Shown here in pieces: positions 40,689 to 48,592 of a DNA stretch of 53,542 bases (its first letter is position 1; the number at the start of each line of letters is the position of its first letter). A model generated the notes under the pieces. That model saw nothing but the letters and a program-made list of their open reading frames with translations. It did not search any database and was not told where the DNA came from. The stretch comes from Catenulispora pinistramenti. Lineage in GTDB: Bacteria; Actinomycetota; Actinomycetes; Streptomycetales; Catenulisporaceae. The stretch is from contig NZ_JAAFYZ010000053.1 of NCBI RefSeq assembly GCF_018274385.1, forward strand, positions 1 to 53,542, written 5' to 3'. Both the position numbers and the translations under genes were made by a program.

Positions 40689-42395
40689 GTGGATACCGAG
40701 ACCCTGCCCGCGTCCGCGCCGTCACTGATCCGCGCCGCACTGCTGTCCCGACGGCGCGACCTGGCGATGGCGTGCCTGCTCTACAGCACCCACCAACTCG
40801 GCGAATCACTGGTGCCGGTGGTGGTCGGCGCGGCGATCGCGGCGGCGGCCGACGGCGGGCTGTCGACGACCGCCCCCTGGCTGGCCGTGCTCGCCGCCGA
40901 CTTCGCACTGCTGTCGCTGTCGTACCGGTTCGGGGCCCGGGCCAGCCAGCGGGCCAAGCAGTACGCCGCTCACGAGGTGCGCATGCTGGTCGTGGACCGG
41001 GCCGTCCGGGCCGGCGGCGGGGTCGAACCCCCGCCGGGGGCGTTGCTCACCCTGGCCGGCAGTGACGCGGCCCGCATCGGTGCCTTCGCCGGCATCTGCG
41101 CCTCCGGGCTGGCCGCCGTGGTGGCGTTGGTCGTCGCCACCGCGCTGCTCATGGGGTTCTCCCCGGTGCTCGGCGCGGTGGTCCTGGTCTGCGTGACCGT
41201 GCTGCTGCTCGCCATCGGCAAGGCTTCGGACCGGCTGCGTGCCGGCTACCGCAGTGAACAGCAGGGCTCTGCGAACGCGGCCACCCTCGCCGAGGACATC
41301 GTGCGCGGGCTGCGGGTCCTGCGTGGAATCGGTGCCGAGCGCGCGGCCGCCGACGCCTATACCGCCGCCAGCCGATCGGCACTCAACGCGGCGGCACGCA
41401 CCGCGCGCATGGAATCCTCGCTCACCGGACTCAGGACCCTGGCAACCGGCGCCTACCTGATGGCGGTCGCCGGGGTCGGCGGCTGGCTCGCCCTGGGCGG
41501 CCGGCTCAGCCTCGGACACCTCGTCTCGGCGCTGGGTCTGGCGCAGTTCCTCACCGGTTCGCTCCAGACGCTGTTCGGTCTGGGTCCGGCGCGCGCCAGG
41601 GCGATCGCGTCGGCCGAACGCATCTTGGATCTGGTCCGGACACCGGTCGGCGTCAGCGAGCCACCGGAGCCGGTACTCGACGCTCCCGACGCGTCCAACG
41701 CCGATCTGCAGTTCCGGGCCGCCGTCGGACGTTCCGGCACCGCGCTGGACTTCACCGTCCAGCCCGGCCGGATCACCGGGCTGGTCGTGGACGACACCCG
41801 CGCGGCGGCCGATGTCCCCGCGCTGCTGGCCCGCGAGTACGACCCGGTTCGGGGCGAGGTACGCCTCGGCGGCAGGCCGCTGCGGGACTACGATCTCGAC
41901 ACCCTGCGGTCGACGGTGCTCGTCGCGCTGCACGATGCCGCTCTGTTTCCGGGGACGGTCCGCGGCAACCTCGGGGCACCCGGGCCTGGACCTGGCCCCG
42001 GGGCCGCTGAGGCGGCGCGGACGGCTACCGCGGACCAGGTCATCAGCACCCTGCCAGAGGGGTGGGACACGGTGCTGGGCGAAGGGACCCGATCGGTGTC
42101 CGGCGGGCAGCGCCAGCGGCTCGCGCTGGCCCGGGCGCTCGCGGCGCGGCCTGCCGTCCTGGTGCTGCACGACCCCACGACCGCCGTCGACAGCGCGACG
42201 GAGGCCGTCATCGCCGACAACCTGCGCCGCTATCGGGAGAATCAGACCACGTTGATCGTGACGACGAGCCCGGCTCTGCTCTCGCGCTGCGATCGGGTGG
42301 TGTTCTGCGGGAGTAAGGGCACGACGGCGGCGGACAGCACTCATGACGAGCTCGTCGCGTCGCTGGACGCTTACCGTGCCGTGGTGGTCCGGTGA
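40689..42395 (+). CDS. ABC transporter half (TM-NBD) with degenerate ATPase site
   Basis: A 568-aa exporter-type protein: about six TM helices (residues 15-315) and a C-terminal NBD. The NBD lacks Walker A: where a GxxGxGKS loop is expected (about residues 359-375) it reads GRITGLVVDDTRAAADVPAL. Walker B reads VLVLHDPTTAVDS, with His494 for the Walker B Asp and Asp495 for the catalytic Glu. The signature [20 protein letters not shown] is intact. This fits the non-catalytic partner of a heterodimer whose other half is encoded next. IrtAB-like siderophore transporters of mycobacteria and relatives are the nearest analogue. The start is the GTG at 40689. Confidence 0.85.
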   Translation: MDTETLPASAPSLIRAALLSRRRDLAMACLLYSTHQLGESLVPVVVGAAIAAAADGGLSTTAPWLAVLAADFALLSLSYRFGARASQRAKQYAAHEVRMLVVDRAVRAGGGVEPPPGALLTLAGSDAARIGAFAGICASGLAAVVALVVATALLMGFSPVLGAVVLVCVTVLLLAIGKASDRLRAGYRSEQQGSANAATLAEDIVRGLRVLRGIGAERAAADAYTAASRSALNAAARTARMESSLTGLRTLATGAYLMAVAGVGGWLALGGRLSLGHLVSALGLAQFLTGSLQTLFGLGPARARAIASAERILDLVRTPVGVSEPPEPVLDAPDASNADLQFRAAVGRSGTALDFTVQPGRITGLVVDDTRAAADVPALLAREYDPVRGEVRLGGRPLRDYDLDTLRSTVLVALHDAALFPGTVRGNLGAPGPGPGPGAAEAARTATADQVISTLPEGWDTVLGEGTRSVSGGQRQRLALARALAARPAVLVLHDPTTAVDSATEAVIADNLRRYRENQTTLIVTTSPALLSRCDRVVFCGSKGTTAADSTHDELVASLDAYRAVVVR

Positions 42396-44326
42396 GCACC
42401 GCGCCTGGGCAGACGGCATCGGTGCGGGGCTCGCAGGAGGCGGCGGCTTCGCCGGCCGACGTGAGCGAGATCGGGAGCGGCGCGAGCGCGGGCGCGACCT
42501 ACCCGGGCGCAATTGCCAGCGACGCTGCCACCGCACGTCTGCTGCCGGTCGCCGACAACCGCCGCTGCCTGGCCTGGGCCACCGGCTACGCGCGGCGTCG
42601 GCCGGGGCTGCTGGCCGCGGCCCTCGGCGCGATGGTGGTGACCGCCGCGATGGGCCTGGCCGCGCCGCTGGCCACCGGTGAGATCGTGCAGGCGCTGGTA
42701 GAGCGGCGCGGGCGTGGGGCGGCGATCGGTCCCGTCATCCGCCTTGCGCTGGCCGTACTCGTGGGCGCGCTGGCGGCCCGGGCGGCGGGTCGGCTCTCGG
42801 CCCGGCTGGTCCTGCCGGCCGTCGCCGAACTGCGGGAGGACGTCCTGGCCGCCGCTGTCGCCCTGCCGGTGGACGTGGCCGAGGCCGGGGGCTCCGGAGA
42901 CCTGATCTCCCGGGTCTGCAACGACGTCGATCAGATCACTGACGCCGCGCAGGAGTCCCTCGCGGACTTCACCTCCGCCGCGCTGGCCATCTGCGCGGCC
43001 TTCATCGGTCTGGCCGCGCTGGACTGGCGCTTCCTGCTCGCCGCGTTGCCGGCCGTGCCGATCCAGCTGTGGACGCTGCGCTGGTATCTGCGGTCGTCGC
43101 GGCCGGTCTACGCCGCCGGCCGGATCGCGGAGGGGCGGCGCACCGAATCGCTGCTCGGGACCTTCGCCGCGCTGCCGACTGTTCGGGCCCTGCGACTCGG
43201 GCCGGCCCGCCGCGCCGCCGCCGCGCAATCGTCGCTGGACGCGGTGTCGTATGAGATCCAGGCGACCCGCCTGGCCACCAGGTTCTATGGACGCCTGAAC
43301 GGGGCCGAGCTCATCGGCCTCGGCACCATCCTGGCCACCGCCGCGGTCCTGATCCACGACGGCGGTACCACTGTCGGCGCCGCGACGAGCGCCGCGTTGT
43401 TCTTCGTCGGCCTGTTCAACCCGATCAACACTGTGCTCGGCGTGTTCGACGATCTTCAGCAGGCCGGTGCCGGAATCGCGCGGCTGCTGGGGGTTCGCGA
43501 CCATGCGGCCGTCGTCGTCCCGGCGTCCGGCCGCGGCGCTGCCGCAGATACAGACACCGCCACCGCCACCGCCGACACCGACGCCGACGCCGACGCTTCG
43601 CTGGTCATCGACGAGGTCAGCTTCCGCTACGGTCCGCCGGGCGGGCCGGGTAGGCCCGGCACACCGGAGGCCGTGTCCGGGATCAGCATCGACATCGCAC
43701 CCGACCGGCACGTCGCGGTCGTCGGAGTCAGCGGCTCCGGCAAGTCCACCCTCGCTGGACTGGCAGCCGGTCTGTACACGCCGGGCTCGGGCAGCGTCAC
43801 CATCGGCGGTACGCCGGTCGCCGGACGGGTCGCCTTGATCGCCCAGCAGCCGCACCTGTTCGCCGGAACCGTCGCGGACAACCTGCGCTTGGCCGCGCCG
43901 AAGGCCGACGACGCACAGATCAGCGCCGCACTGACCGCCACCGGCGCCTTGCCTTGGGTATCAGCCCTGCCGCAGGGCACGGACACCCTCATCGGCGCCG
44001 GCGGCCACCCGCTGACCGGCGGCCAAGCCCAGCACCTGGCCCTGGCCCGGCTCCTCCTGCTGGACCCGCCCTTCGTCATCCTGGACGAGGCGACCGCCGA
44101 GGGCGGCAGCGACGCGGCCAGGTCTTTGGACGCGGCGGCGCGAGCGGCCATCCGGGATCGCGGGGCGCTGATCATCGCCCACCGGCTCTCGCAGGTGGTG
44201 GCCGCCGCGCAGATCGTCGTGCTGGCCGACGGCCGCGCCGTCGAGCGTGGCACCCACGACGAACTGCTGGCGGCCGACGGGCACTATGCCCACCTCTGGC
44301 AGGCGTGGTCCCGGCACCGGACCTGA
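42392..44326 (+). CDS. ABC transporter half (TM-NBD), catalytically complete partner
   Basis: A 644-aa TM-NBD protein with TM helices between residues about 70 and 350 and a full NBD: Walker A VVGVSGSGKSTLAGLAAGLY, signature LTGGQAQHLALARLLLLDPP, Walker B FVILDEATAEGGS, switch IIAHRLSQVVAA. The TM domain is preceded by an Ala-rich tail, and a TATATADTDADADA low-complexity linker precedes the NBD. The start GTG overlaps the previous stop (GTGA at 42392-42395), so both halves are made in equal amounts. Likely role: inner-membrane handling of siderophore or ferric complex with the FecCD system. Confidence 0.87.
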   Translation: MSTAPGQTASVRGSQEAAASPADVSEIGSGASAGATYPGAIASDAATARLLPVADNRRCLAWATGYARRRPGLLAAALGAMVVTAAMGLAAPLATGEIVQALVERRGRGAAIGPVIRLALAVLVGALAARAAGRLSARLVLPAVAELREDVLAAAVALPVDVAEAGGSGDLISRVCNDVDQITDAAQESLADFTSAALAICAAFIGLAALDWRFLLAALPAVPIQLWTLRWYLRSSRPVYAAGRIAEGRRTESLLGTFAALPTVRALRLGPARRAAAAQSSLDAVSYEIQATRLATRFYGRLNGAELIGLGTILATAAVLIHDGGTTVGAATSAALFFVGLFNPINTVLGVFDDLQQAGAGIARLLGVRDHAAVVVPASGRGAAADTDTATATADTDADADASLVIDEVSFRYGPPGGPGRPGTPEAVSGISIDIAPDRHVAVVGVSGSGKSTLAGLAAGLYTPGSGSVTIGGTPVAGRVALIAQQPHLFAGTVADNLRLAAPKADDAQISAALTATGALPWVSALPQGTDTLIGAGGHPLTGGQAQHLALARLLLLDPPFVILDEATAEGGSDAARSLDAAARAAIRDRGALIIAHRLSQVVAAAQIVVLADGRAVERGTHDELLAADGHYAHLWQAWSRHRT

Positions 44327-44330
44327 CCGA

Positions 44331-44407
44331 CTCCGGATCTTGGGCGACTCCAGATCTTGCCGGCTCCAGATCTTGCCGGCTCCAGATCTTGGCAGCTCCA
44401 GATCTTG
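44331..44407 (+). repeat. Five CTCCRGATCTTG repeats between the ABC pair and the binding-protein gene
   Basis: CTCC(A/G)GATCTTG starts at 44331, 44348, 44364, 44380 and 44396 (spacing 17, 16, 16, 16 bp). The array begins right after the ABC gene stop and ends 10 bp before the iron box. It may be a binding array, a mild transcription barrier or a decaying satellite. Copies are too short and unspaced for CRISPR. Confidence 0.6.
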
Positions 44408-44416
44408 GCACGCCAC

Positions 44417-44435
44417 TTAGGTAAGGCTAACCTTA
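44417..44435. promoter_or_regulatory. Second IdeR/DmdR iron box
   Basis: TTAGGTAAGGCTAACCTTA matches the IdeR consensus TTAGGTTAGGCTAACCTAA at 17 of 19 positions. It lies 40 bp before the binding-protein start, so this gene has its own iron-repressed promoter. Confidence 0.85.
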
Positions 44436-44474
44436 TTTCATTCCATGACCGACCCAAGCCCCGGAGAATCGCTG

Positions 44475-45512
44475 ATGAGCGCCACCCTGACCACCCCGCC
44501 CGATCTGAAGGTGGACGAAGAGTTCGCCCGCATCGTCAACGAGCTGACCCGGCGCGGACTGCTGGCCGGCGGGCTCGCCGGGTTGGCCGGCCTCGGACTG
44601 GCCGCATGCGGCGGGAGCGACGGCAAGAAGCGTGCTCCCTCGGGCTCGGGCCCGACCCGCACGGTGAGCAGTGTCAACGGCGCCATCGCGGTGCCCGCGA
44701 ACCCGACGCGGGTGGTCACGCTCGACGGCTTCACCATGGCCGCCATGTTCGACCTGGGCGCCGCCCCGGTCGGCGTCTACAGCGCCGGGGAGCAGTACGT
44801 CGAGCCGCAGTTCGTGGAACGCTGGCGGCGGATTCCGAAGATCTCCGACGGCACCGTCGGCGGCGCGGTGGACCTGGAGAAGGTGGTGGCGCTGCGGCCC
44901 GACCTGATCCTCGGCATCGACGGGCAGAAGCCGCCGTACGAACAGCTCAAAGCGATCGCGCCGACCGTGATCCTGCCGTTCAACGCCAGCAACGCCCCGT
45001 GGCGCGACATGGCCCAGGACACCGCCACCGCGCTCGGGCAGGCCGATGCCCTCGCCGCGCTGCGCAAGCGCTACACCGAGCGCGCCGCCGGCATCAAGAC
45101 CACGTACGCGGACCAGCTCGGGAAACTGCGCTGGAACCTGCTTCAAGGCGGCTTCGACAACGGCCAGTTCTGGCTCTACGGAGCAGCCTCCCCGGTCGGC
45201 GGCATCCTCGCCGACGCCGGAGTGAAGTTCGCCGACGCCTCGCAGGCCGTGGGGACCACCGGCCAGCAGAGCATGTCCTACGAGACGATCGGCAAGCTCC
45301 AGAACGCCGACGCGATCTTCTACTACGCGACCAACACCGGGGCGCCCGCGAACCTCGGTCCGCAGCTGTTCGCGCAACCGCTGTGGAAGACGCTGTCCGC
45401 GGTGACGGCTGATCACCTTTACGGAACCATCTACTTCCTGCCGTCCGGCTACAGCGATGCGCTCGGCGTGCTGGACGCGTTGGAGGCCGCGCTCAAGAAG
45501 CTCGCTGCATAG
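44475..45512 (+). CDS. Iron-siderophore substrate-binding lipoprotein, second paralogue
   Basis: A 345-aa binding lipoprotein. After a charged leader (KVDEEFARIVNELTRRGLLA) comes the lipobox LGLAACGGSD. The mature protein has the FepB/FhuD fold (TVSSVNGAIAVPANPTRVVT, LEKVVALRPDLILGIDGQKP, SYETIGKLQNADAIFYYATN). I start it at the ATG at 44475, which has GGAGA 7 nt upstream; the ATG at 44445 lacks one. It has an individual iron box. Two paralogous binding proteins suggest uptake of two siderophores or ferric forms through one permease. Confidence 0.88.
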   Translation: MSATLTTPPDLKVDEEFARIVNELTRRGLLAGGLAGLAGLGLAACGGSDGKKRAPSGSGPTRTVSSVNGAIAVPANPTRVVTLDGFTMAAMFDLGAAPVGVYSAGEQYVEPQFVERWRRIPKISDGTVGGAVDLEKVVALRPDLILGIDGQKPPYEQLKAIAPTVILPFNASNAPWRDMAQDTATALGQADALAALRKRYTERAAGIKTTYADQLGKLRWNLLQGGFDNGQFWLYGAASPVGGILADAGVKFADASQAVGTTGQQSMSYETIGKLQNADAIFYYATNTGAPANLGPQLFAQPLWKTLSAVTADHLYGTIYFLPSGYSDALGVLDALEAALKKLAA

Positions 45513-45588
45513 AACTCGCTGCGTAGAACTCTGTCTTAGTCGCGGTGGCGACCGCAGCGCTGCCTCGGTCGCCACCGGGGCTCAGGAG

Positions 45589-46524
45589 TCAGCTGCCGAC
45601 GAGCATCTGCCAGGTCTCCGGTCCCACCTGGCCATCGACGCCCAGGGCGTGCGCGGACTGGAAACTCTGGGTCGCGGCAAGGGCGGACGGCCCGAAATCG
45701 CCGTCGGCGGTGATCGAGGCACCGTGGTATCGCAGCAGGTATTGCGCCGCCTGCACGCTGGGCCCGGACTGGCCGTCGGTGATGTTCGGCCAGGACGGCA
45801 GGATGACGCCGCCGCCCCCGCCGCCCGTGCCGCCCCACTGCCCGAAGTCGGCGGCCATCGCCTGGTCGAGGTCCGCGTCGTGGCCGGCGATCGTGATGTC
45901 GTTCTGAACCTGCCGCAGCTGTGCGCGGCTGTCCCAGCTGCCGCCGGACCACGCGTACGTCTGCCAGCCCCAGGCGATCTTGCCGCTGTCGAACAGCTCC
46001 TGAACCACGTGGTAGCCGCCGTACGCACCGGTCCGAGACCGGCCGATCACCGAGGCGACGCCGTCGAAATAGGAGTTGAGCGCGGCATACATCGAGGGCT
46101 GCAGGTCGAAGTCGACGCTGAAGTAGATCGGCCGCGTCGCCGGCATCCCGTCGGCCAGCGCCTGCCGCTGCGCCTCAGTGGCGTGCCCGGCACCCTGGGA
46201 GCAGGGGTCGGAGGGAACGCCGTTCTGCCAGGACTGCAACCCGTCGGACTCCCAGTTCGAGACGATGCCCAGACCCGCGGCGGTGAGCGACGCGTCGGAG
46301 TAGTCGATCCCGTACCCGGTCGCCGCAGCCGCGGACGCCGCAGACGCCGCCGGAGCGACCTTGGCCCGCCACCACGCGGCGCTCCCCCGGCGCGGCAACG
46401 CCGCTGCCTGCGGTTCGGGCCGCGGGTCGAGCAACTGTCGAATGAGCACTTGAACGCGGAACGCTGAGTCGGCGGGTGATCCCGCGATCAAATCGCATCC
46501 ACCGCCGACGCCGACCGGCGCCAT
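45589..46524 (-). pseudogene. DUF1906 glycoside-hydrolase-like plus peptidoglycan-binding protein, internally deleted
   Basis: A 311-aa frame. Residues about 69-235 match the DUF1906 (Rv2525c-like, TIM-barrel) domain: GYGIDY, then directly LTAAGLGIVSNWESDG, RPIYFSVDFDL, SGKIAWGWQTYAWSGG, DADLDQAMAADFGQWGG. About 30-35 residues that normally lie between GIDY and the LTAAGL helix (including the VARYLS strand) are missing. A Gly linker leads to a C-terminal peptidoglycan-binding domain (SGPSVQAAQYLLRYHGASIT, GDFGPSALAATQSFQSAHAL). No proper signal peptide precedes it; residues 51-68 look like a damaged one. Reading frame is intact, so a shortened protein could still be made. Confidence 0.6.
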
Positions 46525-46921
46525 TGACTCCCGCTCTTAATCCAAGCGGATTCGGCGCATTTCCGCGCGTCACAGGTTCAGCACCACATATTACCCATAT
46601 CACCGCAGTCCGTGAGATTCTCGTGATACTGGAGCTTCGCCACTCGCGCCTGAACCTAGATCCGCAATACTCATTGAATCGACAACTTCCGCAATGTGAA
46701 GAGACGCCACAACGCACCGGCAGTACTGCACAGATCGAAGCCCACTAAACGAAAGGTTGAGCCATGGCTTCCGGAACCGCCTCGACGCATTCCAAGCGCT
46801 ACATACGTTTGCTGGATGGCGCCTCCGTGTTCGATCTGGGAGACTCGAGAAGGAACTGAGGCGATTTGATGGGGGGATGCGGGGAAGCCTTTGGCCTTTG
46901 ATCACCTTTGCGAGGGGAAGC
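46525..46921. other. Regulatory region upstream of the SARP gene
   Basis: 397 bp, lower in GC than the neighbouring coding sequence. TCCGCAAT is repeated at 46661-46668 and 46688-46695 (27-bp offset), a possible binding site for the SARP or LuxR regulator. A 31-codon ORF with its own ribosome-binding site lies at 46764-46859; otherwise nothing coding is seen. Confidence 0.4.
46764..46859 (+). CDS. 31-aa ORF upstream of the SARP gene
   Basis: GAAAGG lies 8 nt before the ATG at 46764, and the ORF ends at 46859, 62 bp before the SARP start. The product (MASGTASTHSKRYIRLLDGA, ending DLGDSRRN) is basic and of no recognised family. It may be a leader peptide influencing SARP translation. A longer overlapping frame continuous with the SARP gene (from 46757) has no such ribosome-binding site. 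Confidence 0.35.
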   Translation: MASGTASTHSKRYIRLLDGASVFDLGDSRRN

Positions 46922-47755
46922 ATGGAGATCAGCATTCTTGGTCCAGTGTCAATTGTGCACGATGGAATTCACCGTGAGATAAAAGCGAGCAAGGTGCGGG
47001 CTCTGCTCGCCACCCTCGCGCTGGAGCCCGGACGTGCCGTGGCACGTGTCGAGCTCGCTGAAGAGCTCTGGGCGGGGCAGCCGATGCGCAACACGCACAA
47101 TGCCCTCCAAGTGACGGCGACACGGGTGCGCAAGATCCTTGATACAGCGGGGGGAGCTTCCGTGGGGGCATTGCTTCGCGCCGTGCCCAAGGGCTACTTG
47201 CTGGATTTGCCGGCGGGGTGGATCGACAGCAACCGGTTTCTCGACACTGCTGCGCAGGGAACTGCTCAGCTGACGAAGAGCCCCTTACACGCCGCGGAGC
47301 TGCTGGAGTCGAGTCTGCGACTGTGGCGTGGGCCCGCCTTGCTCGACGCGGGCGATGGGATGCGCTGCCGTGGCGCCGCCGCGCTCCTGGACGAGCGCCG
47401 GCTTGTGGCGTGGGAAGACCTGATCACGGCGAGGATCGCCTTGGGCCAGGAGCGGGAGACGGTTCCTGAACTCCAGCAGTTGACGGCCCGCTATCCGCTG
47501 CGTGAGCGCTTCTGCGAACTGCTGATGCTGGCTCTGTACCGGACTGGCCGACAGAGCGAGGCACTCGAGGCCTACGCCATCACCCGTCGCCACCTTGACG
47601 AACAGCTGGGTGTGCGACCCGGCGACGGGCTCCTGCGCCGGCAGGCGCAGATCCTGGAACAGGCGCCGGATCTGCACGATCTTTCGGCAGTGTGGACCGA
47701 ACGGGAGCTCTCCGCTTCCCGCTCGGCCACGGTGGGATCACGTACGCATAGCTGA
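46922..47755 (+). CDS. SARP family pathway-specific activator with a TTA codon
   Basis: A 277-aa SARP: an OmpR-type winged HTH at residues 1-95 (MEISILGPVSIVHDGIHREI, KVRALLATLALEPGRAVARV, LRAVPKGYLLDLPAGWID) followed by a bacterial transcriptional activation domain (DERRLVAWEDLITARIALGQ, EALEAYAITRRHLDEQLGVR). It lacks the ATPase/TPR extension, like RedD or ActII-ORF4. AGGGGAAG precedes the ATG at 46922. Codon 122 (47285-47287) is TTA for Leu, so translation depends on the bldA tRNA. It converges with the LuxR regulator, overlapping by 18 bp, and probably activates the cluster at 48593-53528. Confidence 0.88.
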   Translation: MEISILGPVSIVHDGIHREIKASKVRALLATLALEPGRAVARVELAEELWAGQPMRNTHNALQVTATRVRKILDTAGGASVGALLRAVPKGYLLDLPAGWIDSNRFLDTAAQGTAQLTKSPLHAAELLESSLRLWRGPALLDAGDGMRCRGAAALLDERRLVAWEDLITARIALGQERETVPELQQLTARYPLRERFCELLMLALYRTGRQSEALEAYAITRRHLDEQLGVRPGDGLLRRQAQILEQAPDLHDLSAVWTERELSASRSATVGSRTHS

Positions 47756-48403
47756 GTCTTCGCCCAGCAAGGCGATGAGCCCGGTCTCGTAGGCGACCGC
47801 GACGGCCTGTGCGCGGGTTCGCACGCCGAGTCTGCCGAGGAGCTGGTGGACGTGGGAGCGCACTGTCGCGTCCGACACCGCCAGCTTCTCGGCGATCTGC
47901 AGGTTTGAACACCCCTGCGCGAGCAGGAGCATGGTCTCTGCTTGACGTGCGCTCAGCTTGGCAGCCAGGCGCTGGGATGTGTCGGAGTGCCAGGGCCGCG
48001 GTTCGTGTCGAAGCTCGATGGCGGCAGCCGCCGGCATGACCATCACGTCGCTGATCACGACCATCCGCAGAACCTGAAGCAGGTTTTCGGCAGAGCCGTC
48101 CTGCGACAAGATGGCATGGACACCTCGGCGCATCGCCTCGACGGCCCGGTGCGCGTTCTCCCCCTTGGCGGCCAGGACCACCTTGGTGACCTCGGCGAGG
48201 GCGCCGAGCTCGTGCACGTCGTTGATCGTCAAGGCCGGCGAGACGACGACTGTCACGTCGGGCCGCAGTTCTCGGGCCGCGTCCAGGATGACGTCACCCG
48301 CGCCCTCGCCGACCACGGTGAAGTCCTCCGCCTGCGTGAGAAGCAGCCGCAGACAACCGGACAGCATCGATCCATCGCAGCACAGAAGGACCCTGAGCTT
48401 CAT
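47738..48403 (-). CDS. Orphan LuxR-type response regulator, RedZ-like, with degenerate receiver
   Basis: A 221-aa protein with a receiver-like N domain and a LuxR HTH (LSARQAETMLLLAQGCSNLQ, IAEKLAVSDATVRSHVHQLL). The position of the phosphoacceptor reads PDVTVVVSPAL: the conserved Asp is Val54, so phosphorylation cannot occur there. The acidic pair near residue 10 is also reduced (CCDGS). There is no partner kinase. RedZ of Streptomyces coelicolor is a same-sized orphan regulator with a degenerate pocket that activates the redD SARP gene. This gene is convergent with a SARP and next to RedY/RedW/RedX-like genes, matching that model. Confidence 0.82.
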   Translation of the reverse strand: MKLRVLLCCDGSMLSGCLRLLLTQAEDFTVVGEGAGDVILDAARELRPDVTVVVSPALTINDVHELGALAEVTKVVLAAKGENAHRAVEAMRRGVHAILSQDGSAENLLQVLRMVVISDVMVMPAAAAIELRHEPRPWHSDTSQRLAAKLSARQAETMLLLAQGCSNLQIAEKLAVSDATVRSHVHQLLGRLGVRTRAQAVAVAYETGLIALLGEDSAMRT

Positions 48404-48592
48404 ATCTGTACTCCGATATGACGACGGCCCGTTCGGCCGGGTACATCAGCGCGATGCGGACCACGGGCCGGGACAGGCCCCTGCGACACACGACAAGATC
48501 TGGCGTTCATGAAATCCCCCATGTTTTTGTACCCGACTGGCCACACTATGCGGGCATCTTGCCCTTGAAACAGGATCAACAATCACCGGCGG

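Noticed and set aside
44331-44407. Short regularly spaced repeats considered as a CRISPR array
   Set aside because: Units of 12 bp with 4-5 bp gaps leave no room for spacers, and there are no cas genes.
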